Below are positions 1 through 11,816 of a DNA stretch of 64,000 nt, in pieces; positions within the stretch are counted from its first letter, which is position 1; each line of letters begins with the position of its first letter. This DNA is from Psoroptes ovis (lineage: Eukaryota; Arthropoda; Arachnida; Sarcoptiformes; Psoroptidae). Both the position numbers and the translations under genes were made by a program. The stretch spans positions 434,001 through 498,000 of the forward strand of contig PQWQ01000002.1 in the NCBI GenBank assembly GCA_002943765.1, read 5' to 3'. Below the pieces are notes generated by a model. The model was not told the DNA's origin. It saw nothing but the letters and a program-made list of their open reading frames with translations, and ran no database searches.

Positions 1-461
1 AAATTTACAAATCAAACATAGATATTTGACCTTTGAACATTCAACGATTAAATCATTATCATTCAGTATCCACAACAACAACAATAAACAACAATGACAA
101 TGACGTCTACCAAAAATATAAACAATTTTATTTTATTTTTTGTTTGAAAAAAAATAAATCAAAATTTATATCAATGAATTTATTCGTATATTGATTATCA
201 GAATGATTTTTTTTTGAACAAAAATTATCATAGCAAAGATTAGATTTGAAAAAAAAATAAATCATCGCCTCTCTGCAGAAAATATTATCATTGACCATTG
301 ATTACAATGATCATACATTTTGTTTATTATTCAACGATTCTGACGTTCAGTTCAATCAAGAATATAAAAATCCAAAAAATCCAAAAAAATTCTTCACGAA
401 TATTTCATTTGAATTTCGCCTGTGATATCGTACGGTTCTACTTGTTCAACTTGAATTCTTG

Positions 462-547
462 GTAAGTTTTCTTTTCAGAAAAAAAAAATCTTTCAATCAT
501 TTTGACAAGTTTTAATTTATACATTTTTTTTCATTGATTTTATACAG
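462..547 (+). other. Possible 5' leader intron
   Basis: A strong donor (TTG followed by GTAAGT at 462) and an acceptor (TTTTATACAG ending at 547) bound an 86-bp A+T-rich segment, similar in size to the proven introns in this window. Neither flank has a sustained reading frame, so if real this is in an untranslated leader or a non-coding RNA. Only splice signals support it. Confidence 0.25.
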
Positions 548-3427
548 GTTGACATGTGATTGAATTGATTCATTTGAATAAGAAAAAATAAATAAATTCA
601 AATTGACTTATTCGGACAATTGAAACAATGTAAAGATATGCAACATATTAAGATGATATTTGAAAAGAATGAAAAGCAATCAAAATGACAAGTAATCGAC
701 GACAGATTTTTGACAATCAAATTTTTGTAGAAACAAATTTAATATGAAAATCAAAATCAAATCAATCAAAAACAAATTAAAAATGGATCAATCATTTCCA
801 AATGATTAAGTAAACAAATGAACGACGCCATCGCAGAATTTTTGTTTTTTGAAATTCTTGTCTTATGTATGTCTTCTTGACAAATTATTTTGAACTGATT
901 CAAAATGATCAAATTGATTGTATTATCATTTCATTTATTTGTTTAAAAAAATTTCTGATAATTTATCTTATCTCTCTTTCAGTTCCAAGATATTCTGGTT
1001 TGTTTGGTTTTTCTATTTTTAAAACCTTTAATTTTCTATTTTTAATTTTCAAATATTATTTTATTTTATTGTTACTAATTTTAATTTTTTTCAAATTTTT
1101 TCCCATAGGTTTTGCATTGAAATTGTGGATGAAATTTTAAAGGAAAATTGAATATTAATCCAAACGACTAAATCCAAATTGGATTATTATTTAAAACAAC
1201 ATCCATATCGTATTGAAATCATCGAAAATACTATACAATTAATCATAAATTACACAATTATTATCAAACAACAAATTTGTTTACACAATTCAATAGAAAT
1301 CAATCTGAATTAATTCAATCTCTCAAATTGAATTGACTATAAATTTATTCTAAATTATTCTAAATTTTCTAAAATATTTTTCTGACGGGTTTAGCACCAC
1401 CCAAAAATGGTTTTGTCTGACAATTTTATTTGAAAAAATAAAACTTGCAAAAGCAAAAGACTCGTCATAATAAGAATATCATTAAAAAAAATTTATTCAA
1501 TTAGATGAATTAGTTATATTGCAGTTAGTTACAGCCATCATCAATGATTATACAGATGAATTTATTCGACAAAACAACAACATAAAATACAAAAAAATTA
1601 GAGCATCTCATATATTACCGAAATTTTTTTATTTTTAAATATTTTTCATTTCTTCGACTGAACAAAACTTAATTGTCAGACTAAAAATTTATTTTCGATA
1701 CATGAATGAAATAATGATTTATGTCTCAAAGATGCTGAACAATTTTTAAAACGTCTCCGTTTTGTGAATCGATTTAATTTATTTTATTGAAAATATTTTA
1801 TGATCATTTGATGATCATAGCATCGATTAATAAGTTCAATAAACTAGAGCACATATAACCATAACAACACTGCACAACAACGACCACAAATGAATACTTG
1901 TTCCGTGATTCTAACGAATATATCATTATGGTTTGAATGTTTGAATATTTATTTAATTTTATTTTTTCTTGAAGAAATTCCTAAGATGCTTTGTAAAGAT
2001 GCTCGATAATGTCTTTCGAAAAATTCAAATTTACATTCTCGCATGAAATATTGCCAATTTTTTTGTTCCCATTTTACATAAAATTTAGATTCAAACCATT
2101 TATTGTGATCATAATAATAATGATCCGTACGATGTGCTATGAATAATTATGATATATTTTATCTAGTCATTATTATTATTATTTTTATTATTTTATTTTT
2201 TAAATGACAATTTATTGAATTCAATTCAGAAATTTTTTGGGCAACTATTGACCAGTGCCCAAGGTCAAGGACGTTCATTGAACTCCAAATCAAATTAATT
2301 GATAAATCAATTAGAGACAATCTATTCATTGAATATGTCATTCCAGATCAATCATACGTATAGCTCATTAAATACACAAATTATTGAATTCCTAATCAAA
2401 GCAAATCTAACAAAATGTTATGCTAAATTAAAAACATTTCAATCTTATTTCATCTATATGAATGATCCGGGTACCTGATCTGAATTCATCTCTCATTACA
2501 CGATCAGTAATGAGCGTATCATAAACTGATTTAATTAAAATAATCAATTCAAATCAATGATCAGATCAAATCCCTCTGTCAAAATTCCTTCAAATATTTT
2601 TTTAAATTTTTTGCAATCAAAATATAATTTTATTTATCGAAATTATTCATTTTGAAAAAATCATCTATAAACATCCGATTAATCGGATGCTTTTCACATT
2701 AATCATCGAGATTATAATAATCATTGATAATGATAATCAAATGCTTTGAATATTTGAAATATTTAAAATATTCTGGCCAATTATTTTCAATGATTAATCT
2801 CTAAAAATTTTTCAAATCACAACACCGAAAAAATATTCATGATAATCATCGACCATATTGTCACGTTCATTGTGAATTTTAATTTTTTCAATTTTTTCCA
2901 CAAAAATTAGCCAAAAAGCCTACGAAATTGCACTGTATTTGCATTTATATTCATCATACATAATTATATACGCACACACCGACACAATTCATTCAAACAA
3001 ATTTTATTTATATTCAAATTCATTTCGTTTTATTTCTTCTATAAAATAATATCAAACAATTTACATATCATTTGTATCATTTATGTGTGAGTGTGTAATC
3101 ATTTGATTGGTCGTCACTGTTGCTGTTGTTGTTGTGCTTGAAACAACAGAGAAAAATATGTGGTTTTTCACATATTAAACCTAACAGAAAAAAAATATCA
3201 CAAATATCGATTCACATATACATTTTTTATCCTATTAAATAAAAGAAAAATTGCGTATATACCGTATGAATCACATTCACACACCAACAAAAAAATGAAG
3301 CTCTATTTTTTCTATAAATAATTTTCTATTATCATTGAAAAAAAATTGTAGAAATGATAACCAGTATTTTTTTATTTTTTATTTTTTGAAACCAGAAATT
3401 TGTGTGGAGAAAATTTAGTTTGTTCTA

Positions 3428-3446
3428 TGTGTGTGTGTGTGTGTGT
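3428..3446. repeat. (TG)n microsatellite
   Basis: Uninterrupted TG dinucleotide run in non-coding DNA. Confidence 0.9.
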
Positions 3447-6369
3447 TTTCACCCATAGATTTTACAGTTTTAAAAGCATTTTTTGATTTCAAATGAAATC
3501 AGTGAACAATTGAAACCTATTCAATAATTATCATTCATTCATTCATTAGTGATGAAAGAGTTTAATTAATCTCAATGAATCGATATTGTTTTGATTTCAA
3601 TTTGTTTGTTTGTTTAATCAAAAACAATTATTTGAAAAAATTAATATATTTCCACTTTTCTTCGAAGAAAATATAAACAAACTAACAATGAATGAATATA
3701 AATGTAATTTGTGAATATTTTTGATGTAATCTGCTTATATTTCAACAATTTTCAACATTTTTTCTACAATTTTCTACAATTAATCAATGATCTCTCATTA
3801 TTTTATAAGGTGTGTTTCTATAGTTCTTTTAAAACCCCCTTTTGAAAACAGTTTTGTGTTTACACAAAATTACAACCACAATTTACAATGATGATTATAT
3901 GATGGTGGTGGTGGTGGTTATGGTGTGTATAAACACAATGTTTATTAAAAACCAGAGAAAATTATCATAGAAATGATGCGTCATACAATTTGTTTCATTC
4001 AATCACTCATTCATTGGTGTCTTCGTTTACAATTAGCCAGTTATATGATTCATGGAATTATTTACAATCGCAATCCTTTTTGATTGTAATTTCTAAAATT
4101 TGATTGTTTTTAGTTGTCAATGCTTTGTTACTTGTCAACAATAATTATGAATAATGTTCAATATTATTTACCTTCTATTGACTTATGAATCGACAATGTG
4201 TGTTGAGTGAAAACAGAAAAAATTAGTCATAAAACATGTTTGAAATTTTATTTTTCATTTCAAAGAAAACAACAACAATAATAAACACGACTCAACTCGT
4301 GATTTTCAAAAGTTTTAAATTTTAGAATTTTCAAATATCTGTCAAATAATGACAGTTGAATCAATCGGTGCCTGAAACCATCAGCCAAAATCGGTATATT
4401 TGTTCATTAATTTTGTATTTATTACAATCAATTAATCACTAAATATTAATATCATTATTTCGACTTTGCAGGTAAACATTTCAATGAATCAATGCAATTG
4501 TTTTCAATTATTTCTAGCCTCTTGTATTGCATCAAATTTCATCAAGATCGCTGGGTTTTACCCTGATTTTTTACCCTAATTTCTAATTAACTAGCCCACG
4601 CAAAGACCGTATGTATCTGCTATTAGATTATGAATATTCAAATGTCATTTTCACCAGAGAAAAAAACGGAAAATCCACAAATAGCCTTACACTTTTATTA
4701 TTTCCATATGAAAATATTTCCATTTTATAGGTTCATCACCAGTTTTTTTTCCTGACAAACAGTATGTTGAAAGAGTTTTCTTCCCATTTTTTTCAACCAA
4801 CAAACAAACTTAATGACAATCCAAATGCTTTTGCAGAACATGCTTCACATATAATACCAAAAAACAATTGCACATATATGCAGCATGAACGGTTGGTTCA
4901 ATCATTTATTTATTTCTCGGTGCTTTTTTATTTGTGTGCATACAATTTGTCTCTATGTCTATTCAATGTATGTATTAGAATGTCATTGATGATAATAATA
5001 TTAATAATGACGACGTTTTTATGCTTGTTTTCTGTGTACATTCTCGTAAAGATATATATTGAATGAATGAATGGCGCCTCTATTGTCAAATTTTTTCAAC
5101 AAAAATTTCAATTTCTTCCATGTAATTCTTTCAATCTTTATGTGTATTTCATTCCACCAGCACTGCATTTACTTAGTATTTTATGATTTTTGCGCATTTC
5201 ATTGATGGTGGAAGCTTAAGCAAGCAAAAATAAGCATAAATATTATCCACCGAAAAAAAATTTCAAACAAAAAAAAAACAATACAAATCCCATGGAAGAA
5301 ATTATGTTTTGTTTGAATGGTAAAAAAGAGTTGAAAATATTTTTTCATTTTACAAAATTTTATTGTCAGTAATTTTTCCCCATTTTAATGTTGGAGAGAG
5401 AAGAAAATTTCATTCAATTTCATTACATTTTTCAACGGAAAAAATAGGGCAAAATTTTTTTTATAATTTTACTCCAGAGTTTTGTAGTGTGTTTTCCGTT
5501 GTAGCAATATGAAATGTAATGAAGTAAATTAAAATAATTTCAATTGAATTCAATTGAATTTGAATGAGAAAATACAAATAAAAAAATTAAGAAATCTTAA
5601 AATACAGCCAATGATAATGTGTTTTGTGTATAACTGTGTGTCTGTATAACTATGTGTTTGTGTTGTTTATAAGTATTGTTAAGCATAAGCTTCGTAAACA
5701 TCTTGTTTCTGTGAGAATTGAGAATTTTAATTTCGGTAAAATCTATAAAATAAATTTTGATTGGCTGATTTTTTTAAGTGGATAATATGTTTACCGTTTA
5801 GTCTATAGTTTTCCGTTTTTTAAAAATTTTAATTTTCTTCAATTTTTTTGGTGAATTTTGCTCACATTTTCCATTGAAAAAACAATTTCTTAGCATCTTT
5901 GTTTTGATCTCAGCTAAGAAATTCAAAGAAAAAAATTTCAATAAAATTTTCCATTGTTTAAAAGGGTCAAAACGGAAAAAATAATAAAATTTCATTGAAA
6001 AGAATGAAATTATTTTTAGAAATGAATGAATAATAAAATTAAAGATTGTGAGGAAAATTAAATTGAATTAAAATTTTTTTATAAAATAAAATTTCAATCG
6101 TCAAAATTATTTAGCAATTTGACCAGTTGAAAAACCTGTGGACCAAGAGTAAGTAAGTCTTTTTCTTAATTTTTTGCTTGTAAAATACTTCAAAAATTTA
6201 TGCTTTGAAATTTTGGAAAATTGAGCCAATTTACCATTAAATTCAAAAAATTAACCCTTTTTAAAATTTATCAAGCATTCAAAGGTGTTGATTCCATGAA
6301 TCATTCATGTCTCACAACGTGAAGTATGATTGAAAATTTTTTTGAAAATTCATCTTCCTACCATTTTAG

Positions 6370-6518
6370 GCCAGTCTAAAACCGAATAATTTCGATTATG
6401 TCGAAAACATTCATCACAAACATCATCATCATCGTTTATCATTATCATCACCAGCCAAACAACTCAATCATCATCATTATCATCCGACGAAACAATCATT
6501 TTTCAATTCGCCATTCAG
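6370..6518 (+). CDS. Orphan internal exon candidate, His-rich
   Basis: The segment is bounded by a good acceptor (CCATTTTAG ending at 6369) and a donor (CAG followed by GTAGGT at 6519). Read in phase 0 it is open throughout for 49 codons plus two bases, and it encodes a His/Asn/Ser-rich stretch including KHHHHRLSLSSPAKQL. The other two frames contain stops near the start. I do not recognise the protein and could not find neighbouring exons with confidence. A nearby candidate exon at 6113-6149 has an incompatible phase. It could be one exon of a large gene with long introns, or chance. Confidence 0.25.
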
Positions 6519-9273
6519 GTAGGTTGAGTTTTATTTTTTTCTTAAAAATATTTACATTGATTTCCAATATTTTTTGTGTTAAAAGGCTTGGAATCATTAT
6601 TATTATCTTTATTTATGTACAAATACAAACAGAATTCAATTTATTATTTTAAAAAAAATTTTCTTCATAGAAAAATGAAAAAATTTCAAAGTTTTTCGCT
6701 CAAAAATCTTTTTATTGTTGTTGTTAATGCAATCAAATCTTAAAAAAATTCATATTTTCACCATTTTTTTTTCTTGTTCATAACTTTCAAGTAATTTAGA
6801 GTTGAATTTGAGTATTTTTTTCGAGCTCAAATCAATGTCTATTTACTTTTTGAATATCAAAAGTTGAATTTCGCCCTAAGATTTTTATACATTTTCCACT
6901 GAAACAATAAATAATTTTTCCAATTTGTTTTTCGAGATTTATCTCGGATTTTGTTTGTTTTTTTTTCGTTTATTCGGGTATAAACGATAATGAACAAACG
7001 ACCATAGCAAATCACCATATTATTTTTCGAATGAGGTGAATTAAGGTGAACAAAATTTTGAATGATAATTATTTGATATGATTTTCTTTCCATTTCTTTC
7101 CATAGAAAAAATTATTTATTTGAACACTGAAAAAAATCATGTTTTCATATCACTAAACACATTTAGATAAAAGTGTAATATCAGAAAATTTTTATTTTTG
7201 CAAAATCCTGAGCTTATTCAAATTGCTTAATTCACCTGCTTGGTAAATTATTATTATCTTATCTTACGAACGCCAAAAATTAAATTACCAAATTACCATG
7301 ATATTTGTCTGCATTTCCACCTAAAAGATGGTGTATCATTCTATTTGCTCAATTAAATAGAAAAGTCTCCTTAAAATTGATTAATTGAAAATGAATCGGG
7401 ATTCAATCCCATATTTCAAATGTCGATTTTTCTAAAAGATAAATTAATTCATAAATTAGCTTTTTCTTGATCCATAATCTTATTATCATTATTCTTGAAT
7501 TTTCAATGGGTTTGAAATATAAAAATACCCTGAAAATCTTCAAAATTTTTTCAAAAATTTCTTGCAACGCGAAACTGCAGATGGCGACAAAGTTTTTCAA
7601 AAGAAATTTTTTTCAAATTCAAGTAAAGAAGTTATAAAACTACAAATAAGCATTGATGCATGCATTTTTTGTGGGTTCACTTCACTTCATAGAAATTCAA
7701 TCATTCGACGCCTAAATAGATATTCACAACACACAGAGAAACGAATACATTCTCGAAAAATAGAAAGAGAAAAACTATTGAATAACCTTGTGCAGACACA
7801 CACACAGCTGCACACTCCATAGATATTTGTTATATTGTAATGTGTAGAAGTGAAAAGGCATGAACCATTTCTCTTTGACCTTAACCTTTTTTCTTTTGTC
7901 TATTCACTGTTTTGACTGTTGAACTAAATTCACTCCTTTGGCATATGGGGAAGCCTTGAATGGCGCCTTGTGCTTCTCGCCGCCTCAGCAATGCATTTAA
8001 GCCAAATAAGATCAAATAGGTCAAGAAAAAGACCCCAGGACAAGGGTTAAATTCAAAATGCTTCCATATTAAAGAAAATAATCCTAAAAAATCAAAATTT
8101 TCAATCAATATCATTGTATTAAATGGTCTATAAATATCAGAATAATTATCGTTTAGTGATTCGAAGATTTATTGTTTTTTTCTCGTTGACGAATAACAAG
8201 CTGAAAATTCATCATCATCATCATCATTAAATTATAATGTATTTATTTAAATTTGAATTTTTTCTCAATTTTTCGATTATCATTTTCATTGAATGTCAAT
8301 GGCCGAAATTGTCTGCGAAAGAAAAAAAATTTTTAATTTCAATTCACGTTTATGTTTAGTGAATTCGAAAAAAATAATTCAAAATTCTGGTGCCTTTTTC
8401 TGGCTTAATATTTCCACAATGAAATTGTCTGCGCATTTTCTTGGCTTGAAAATATTATTCTCATACAATTTTCATTCTGAAAAGTTCGATGGACTATTTT
8501 TTTTTCGTTAATTTATTATTTCTTCGGATGAAATTTGGCTGATTCGCATTGCGAAAATGTCATGTCCGAAATTTGAAAAAAAAGAAAAAAATTACATTTA
8601 CACATGTCTATACAAACAATGACTACTTTGGAGCTTGATTTCTAGTGGCAATAAGAAAAAGTATTTCGGCTCTCGGGACTCTGTCTCGATCTGGATCTCT
8701 CGATTCTCGAGGATCTTGGGATTTTTTCGGCTTGGTCATACATTTCTATGAGCCAAAAAAAGACCAAAAAAACTTTATTCGTTGATTACACATAAGTAAA
8801 GTGAAATAAAAATTTCATGTTTTATTTGTATTTGACAAATTTTATTTTATTTAAAACTATCAATTATATATGTTGGTTAACAATTTATATCAATTGACAT
8901 GTATTATCATCATGTAACAATCGTTGATAATTGATGAAATTCCATGGAATTTTTTTTCCTCTCATTGAAAAATTATAATTATCCTTGAAAAATTTTTCGG
9001 CAAATTAATCGTTTGAATGTTCGCCATGAATCCGAATTGAAATTTTACCCAGTCAATTTCGTAGTAATACGGTTAATCATGCTGATTGATTTTCTGAATT
9101 CAAATGGATCTAGATACAATATCCAATATTCAAATGATTCCAGAAAAATTCTTGGATTTTTTCGCATTCATTTTCCTATTCATGAATTTTGATTTTTTTT
9201 TCATGATTTCACAAAGCGAAAAAAAAAATTGAAAAAAAAATCATCAAGTTCGTCGACCGACAGAATAAGAACC

Positions 9274-9325
9274 GGCTGGTTGGCTGGCTGGCTGGTTGGC
9301 TCGTCGGCTGGTCGGCTGGCTGGCT
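9274..9325. repeat. Imperfect (GGCT/GGTT)n microsatellite
   Basis: Tandem GGCT units with GGTT and CGTC interruptions. It is a local G+C-rich island in strongly A+T-rich surroundings and is responsible for the spurious Gly/Leu/Trp-rich reading frame at 9229-9459. Confidence 0.85.
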
Positions 9326-9405
9326 TATTATATCATTATTTGCAATCAAAAAACGACACAATATTATATGTGTACGCATATGCATATACGATGCGTATGA
9401 TTACG

Positions 9406-9434
9406 CAAACAAACAAACAAACAAACAAACAAAC
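9406..9434. repeat. (CAAA)n microsatellite
   Basis: About seven perfect CAAA units. Confidence 0.9.
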
Positions 9435-11316
9435 ACAAAAATGCAGCATCCATGTTTGATAGAAAATGAATGAAAATTTCTGGTTTTTTTTTCATTTCAC
9501 AAAATTCATTGTTTGTTTGTTTCGCCTCGAAAACATTCATGTGAAAAGATTCATGCGCTTCTCAAAATTCAATGTGATTCTCAAGGATAAATAATTTTTT
9601 GAATTGAATTTTCAATTCTTTGGTTAAGTGGCGCTCGCACATTTCAATTGCGGCAGCCATATGCATCAAATAATCAAATCAAAAAAAGAATGATTCAATG
9701 AATGAATAAATTCTCTTTGCTTTAGCTGTCGTAGTTGTTGTCGTTGTATGAATCAATGATTGTCGATTTCTTGTGAATTGCTTCTTTTTCTTCTTGTTTG
9801 TCTCGGACAATTGGCGAATTGTATTTCGCTGGTTTTTTTTCTGCATTGCAATCATTGTTTGAATTGAAATGATGTGTTATCAATTCGGGCGCGACTTTGT
9901 GTGCAATTTTTCCCCTTTATTGCCAGTGTCGTTCTTGTTTTTCCAGTCGCATACGCAGACAACAGCAAAAATAATATGGTTAGTTGAATCATAGTTGTCT
10001 ACGAATGATGATCAAAACAAAATGATGTCTGTGTGTGTATGCGTGTATGTGTATATGCGTATGGGAATTAATATGGCTAGCCATTGTATTTTGATGATGA
10101 ATCTTTTAGCCAAAGAATCGAGGTTAATGATACGATATTCTTTGTCTAATATGAAAAATTCTAGAATGATTCATGTTATTATTGTTAGCATAATCTTTGT
10201 ATTATTATTCAATGCAACCAAACAAACCAAACAAAACAACGAAATATTCAAAAAAAATCAATTCAATTTCAATCAATTTTCTATTATTATTATCTACCCT
10301 GTTGTTCATTTCTGGAAAATGGCAGAGATAGTCATAGAATTGTAATGCAATGAATACGACAAGACAAAGACTGGAAAAAATATGAAAAATTCAAAAGTCA
10401 TTAACCGCGTTTGTCAAGGGTTTTTTTCGGGAAAGATAGAGTAAGAGTTTGAAATGTGATTTGATTAAAACATGAGTGAAAGGATTAAACATGAAAAAAC
10501 AATTGAATTTAAATAAATCTTGTTTGAACAATGATGAAAAAACAATGAAATGTCTGATAGGTTCAAATTTTAGTCTCGAAAAATTATTCAAAATGATTCT
10601 TGTATTTCGCAATTGAAAATTTCAATTTTTCCAATTTTTCAATTTTTTCAAATTTTCAAAAATTAAACATTGTTTCAAGGTTTCTACTTGGAATGGATGA
10701 TGATTATTAATGATCATTATTCTGATTTTTTTTTTTAAATAATTATCCTTATTATCAATATTTGTGATTATTATTTATTTATTGTTATTTATTTTTTGAT
10801 CAATCAATCAATTTTTGATTGATTTTTTTGAATTTTTAATTTTTTCTGCGTAAAATCTTGAGTAAATATGAATCATTATTAATTAAAAGATATCAAAGGA
10901 TTTAATTATAATCTCTGTATTTGATTTTAATTGATTATTCATTTATTTATTTATTCATTTTTTCCCGAAAAATTTTTGTTTCGCATTTATTTTCAATTAA
11001 TTTATTCATATTTCTGTTTGCACCGAGCTCTAAGCTTTAAATTATCATTAATTTATTGATAAATTAATCCGAAACGATTTCCAAATAATTCTTTGTAAAC
11101 ACCATGCACATTATATTTTTTTTTTTTTTTGAAACAAATGTAACAAATGATTGAAAAATATTAATACATTGTATCAATTTTTTTTCCTTCAAATATTTCC
11201 AAAAATGTGCAAAGAATTATAATTTATTTTTTTTTTCATATTTGAAGTTTTCTTTGCCATCATCAAATATGAATTGAAATGAATGAATATTAATATGAAT
11301 TTTACATTTGAATATA

Positions 11317-11396
11317 TTAGATTGTCCGTAAAGTTCATTCCGCTTTATCCATGAAGTTGTTTGTGAAAATCAGCCAGAATTTTCCGGACAACCTCA
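11317..11396. mobile_element. Mariner-type MITE copy 1
   Basis: 80-bp element starting TTAGATTGTCCGTAAAGTTC and ending in the inverted form (TTTTCCGGACAACCTCA), flanked by TA on both sides. It belongs to the subtype whose inner sequence reads TTCATTCCGCTT, so only the outer arms pair. It lies about 150 bp upstream of the BEL/Pao element. Confidence 0.8.
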
Positions 11397-11542
11397 TATA
11401 TTTTTGTTCAGTTGACCGGTTGGTTAGTTTTTTTCATCTCTTTCATTTTTCCAAATGATGGAATTCTTGATAATTTTGATGATGATAATAATAGTGGTCA
11501 TTGGCCATCATTATCATCCAAATCATCATCAACATCAACATA

Positions 11543-11766
11543 TGAATTGATACGTTGTTTGTGAATTTGTTTTTCTGTTTTTCGTCTCTGACTGTTCATC
11601 ACGCGTTTTTTTTTTGTTAAAAAATTTCTTTGTTTGATTTGTTATATTATTTTTTTTCTTTCTTATGTTAACATCTTCGTGAAACCAAATCAAGCATTAA
11701 ATAAATCTTAGTTATCGTCTTCGTTAATGAAATGATTATTCGTAATTTATTTGTCGTATCGTAACA
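11543..11766 (+). repeat. BEL/Pao 5' LTR
   Basis: 224-bp direct repeat, TG...CA termini, base-for-base identical by eye with 16631-16854. Confidence 0.96.
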
Positions 11767-11816
11767 TCTTTTATTTTAATGCTTGAATTCATTCGTATCG
11801 TAATCATAATTCGAAA

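Larger units (their letters stand above)
1..6369. other. A+T-rich non-coding stretch
   Basis: No open frame here shows protein-like composition or a recognisable family. The short frames at 865-1140 and 4764-5066 are rich in Phe, Ile and Leu, as expected for random A+T-rich DNA. It holds a possible leader intron (462-547), a (TG)n microsatellite at 3428-3446 and many A or T runs. Confidence 0.6.
6519..11316. other. A+T-rich non-coding stretch with microsatellites
   Basis: No supportable gene. The stretch contains a less A+T-rich patch at about 7930-8050, a second at about 8660-8730, a GGCT repeat and an AAAC repeat. The frame at 7881-8114 on the - strand crosses the first patch and has a less biased amino-acid composition than the others, but no recognisable domain. 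Confidence 0.55.

Noticed and set aside
6113..6149. Small exon upstream of the 6370-6518 candidate
   Set aside because: Has acceptor and donor, but its phase would put a stop codon early in the next exon.
7581..7621. Possible exon after CTGCAG with a GTAAAG donor
   Set aside because: Phase would fit the 6370-6518 exon, but it is short and nothing else supports it.
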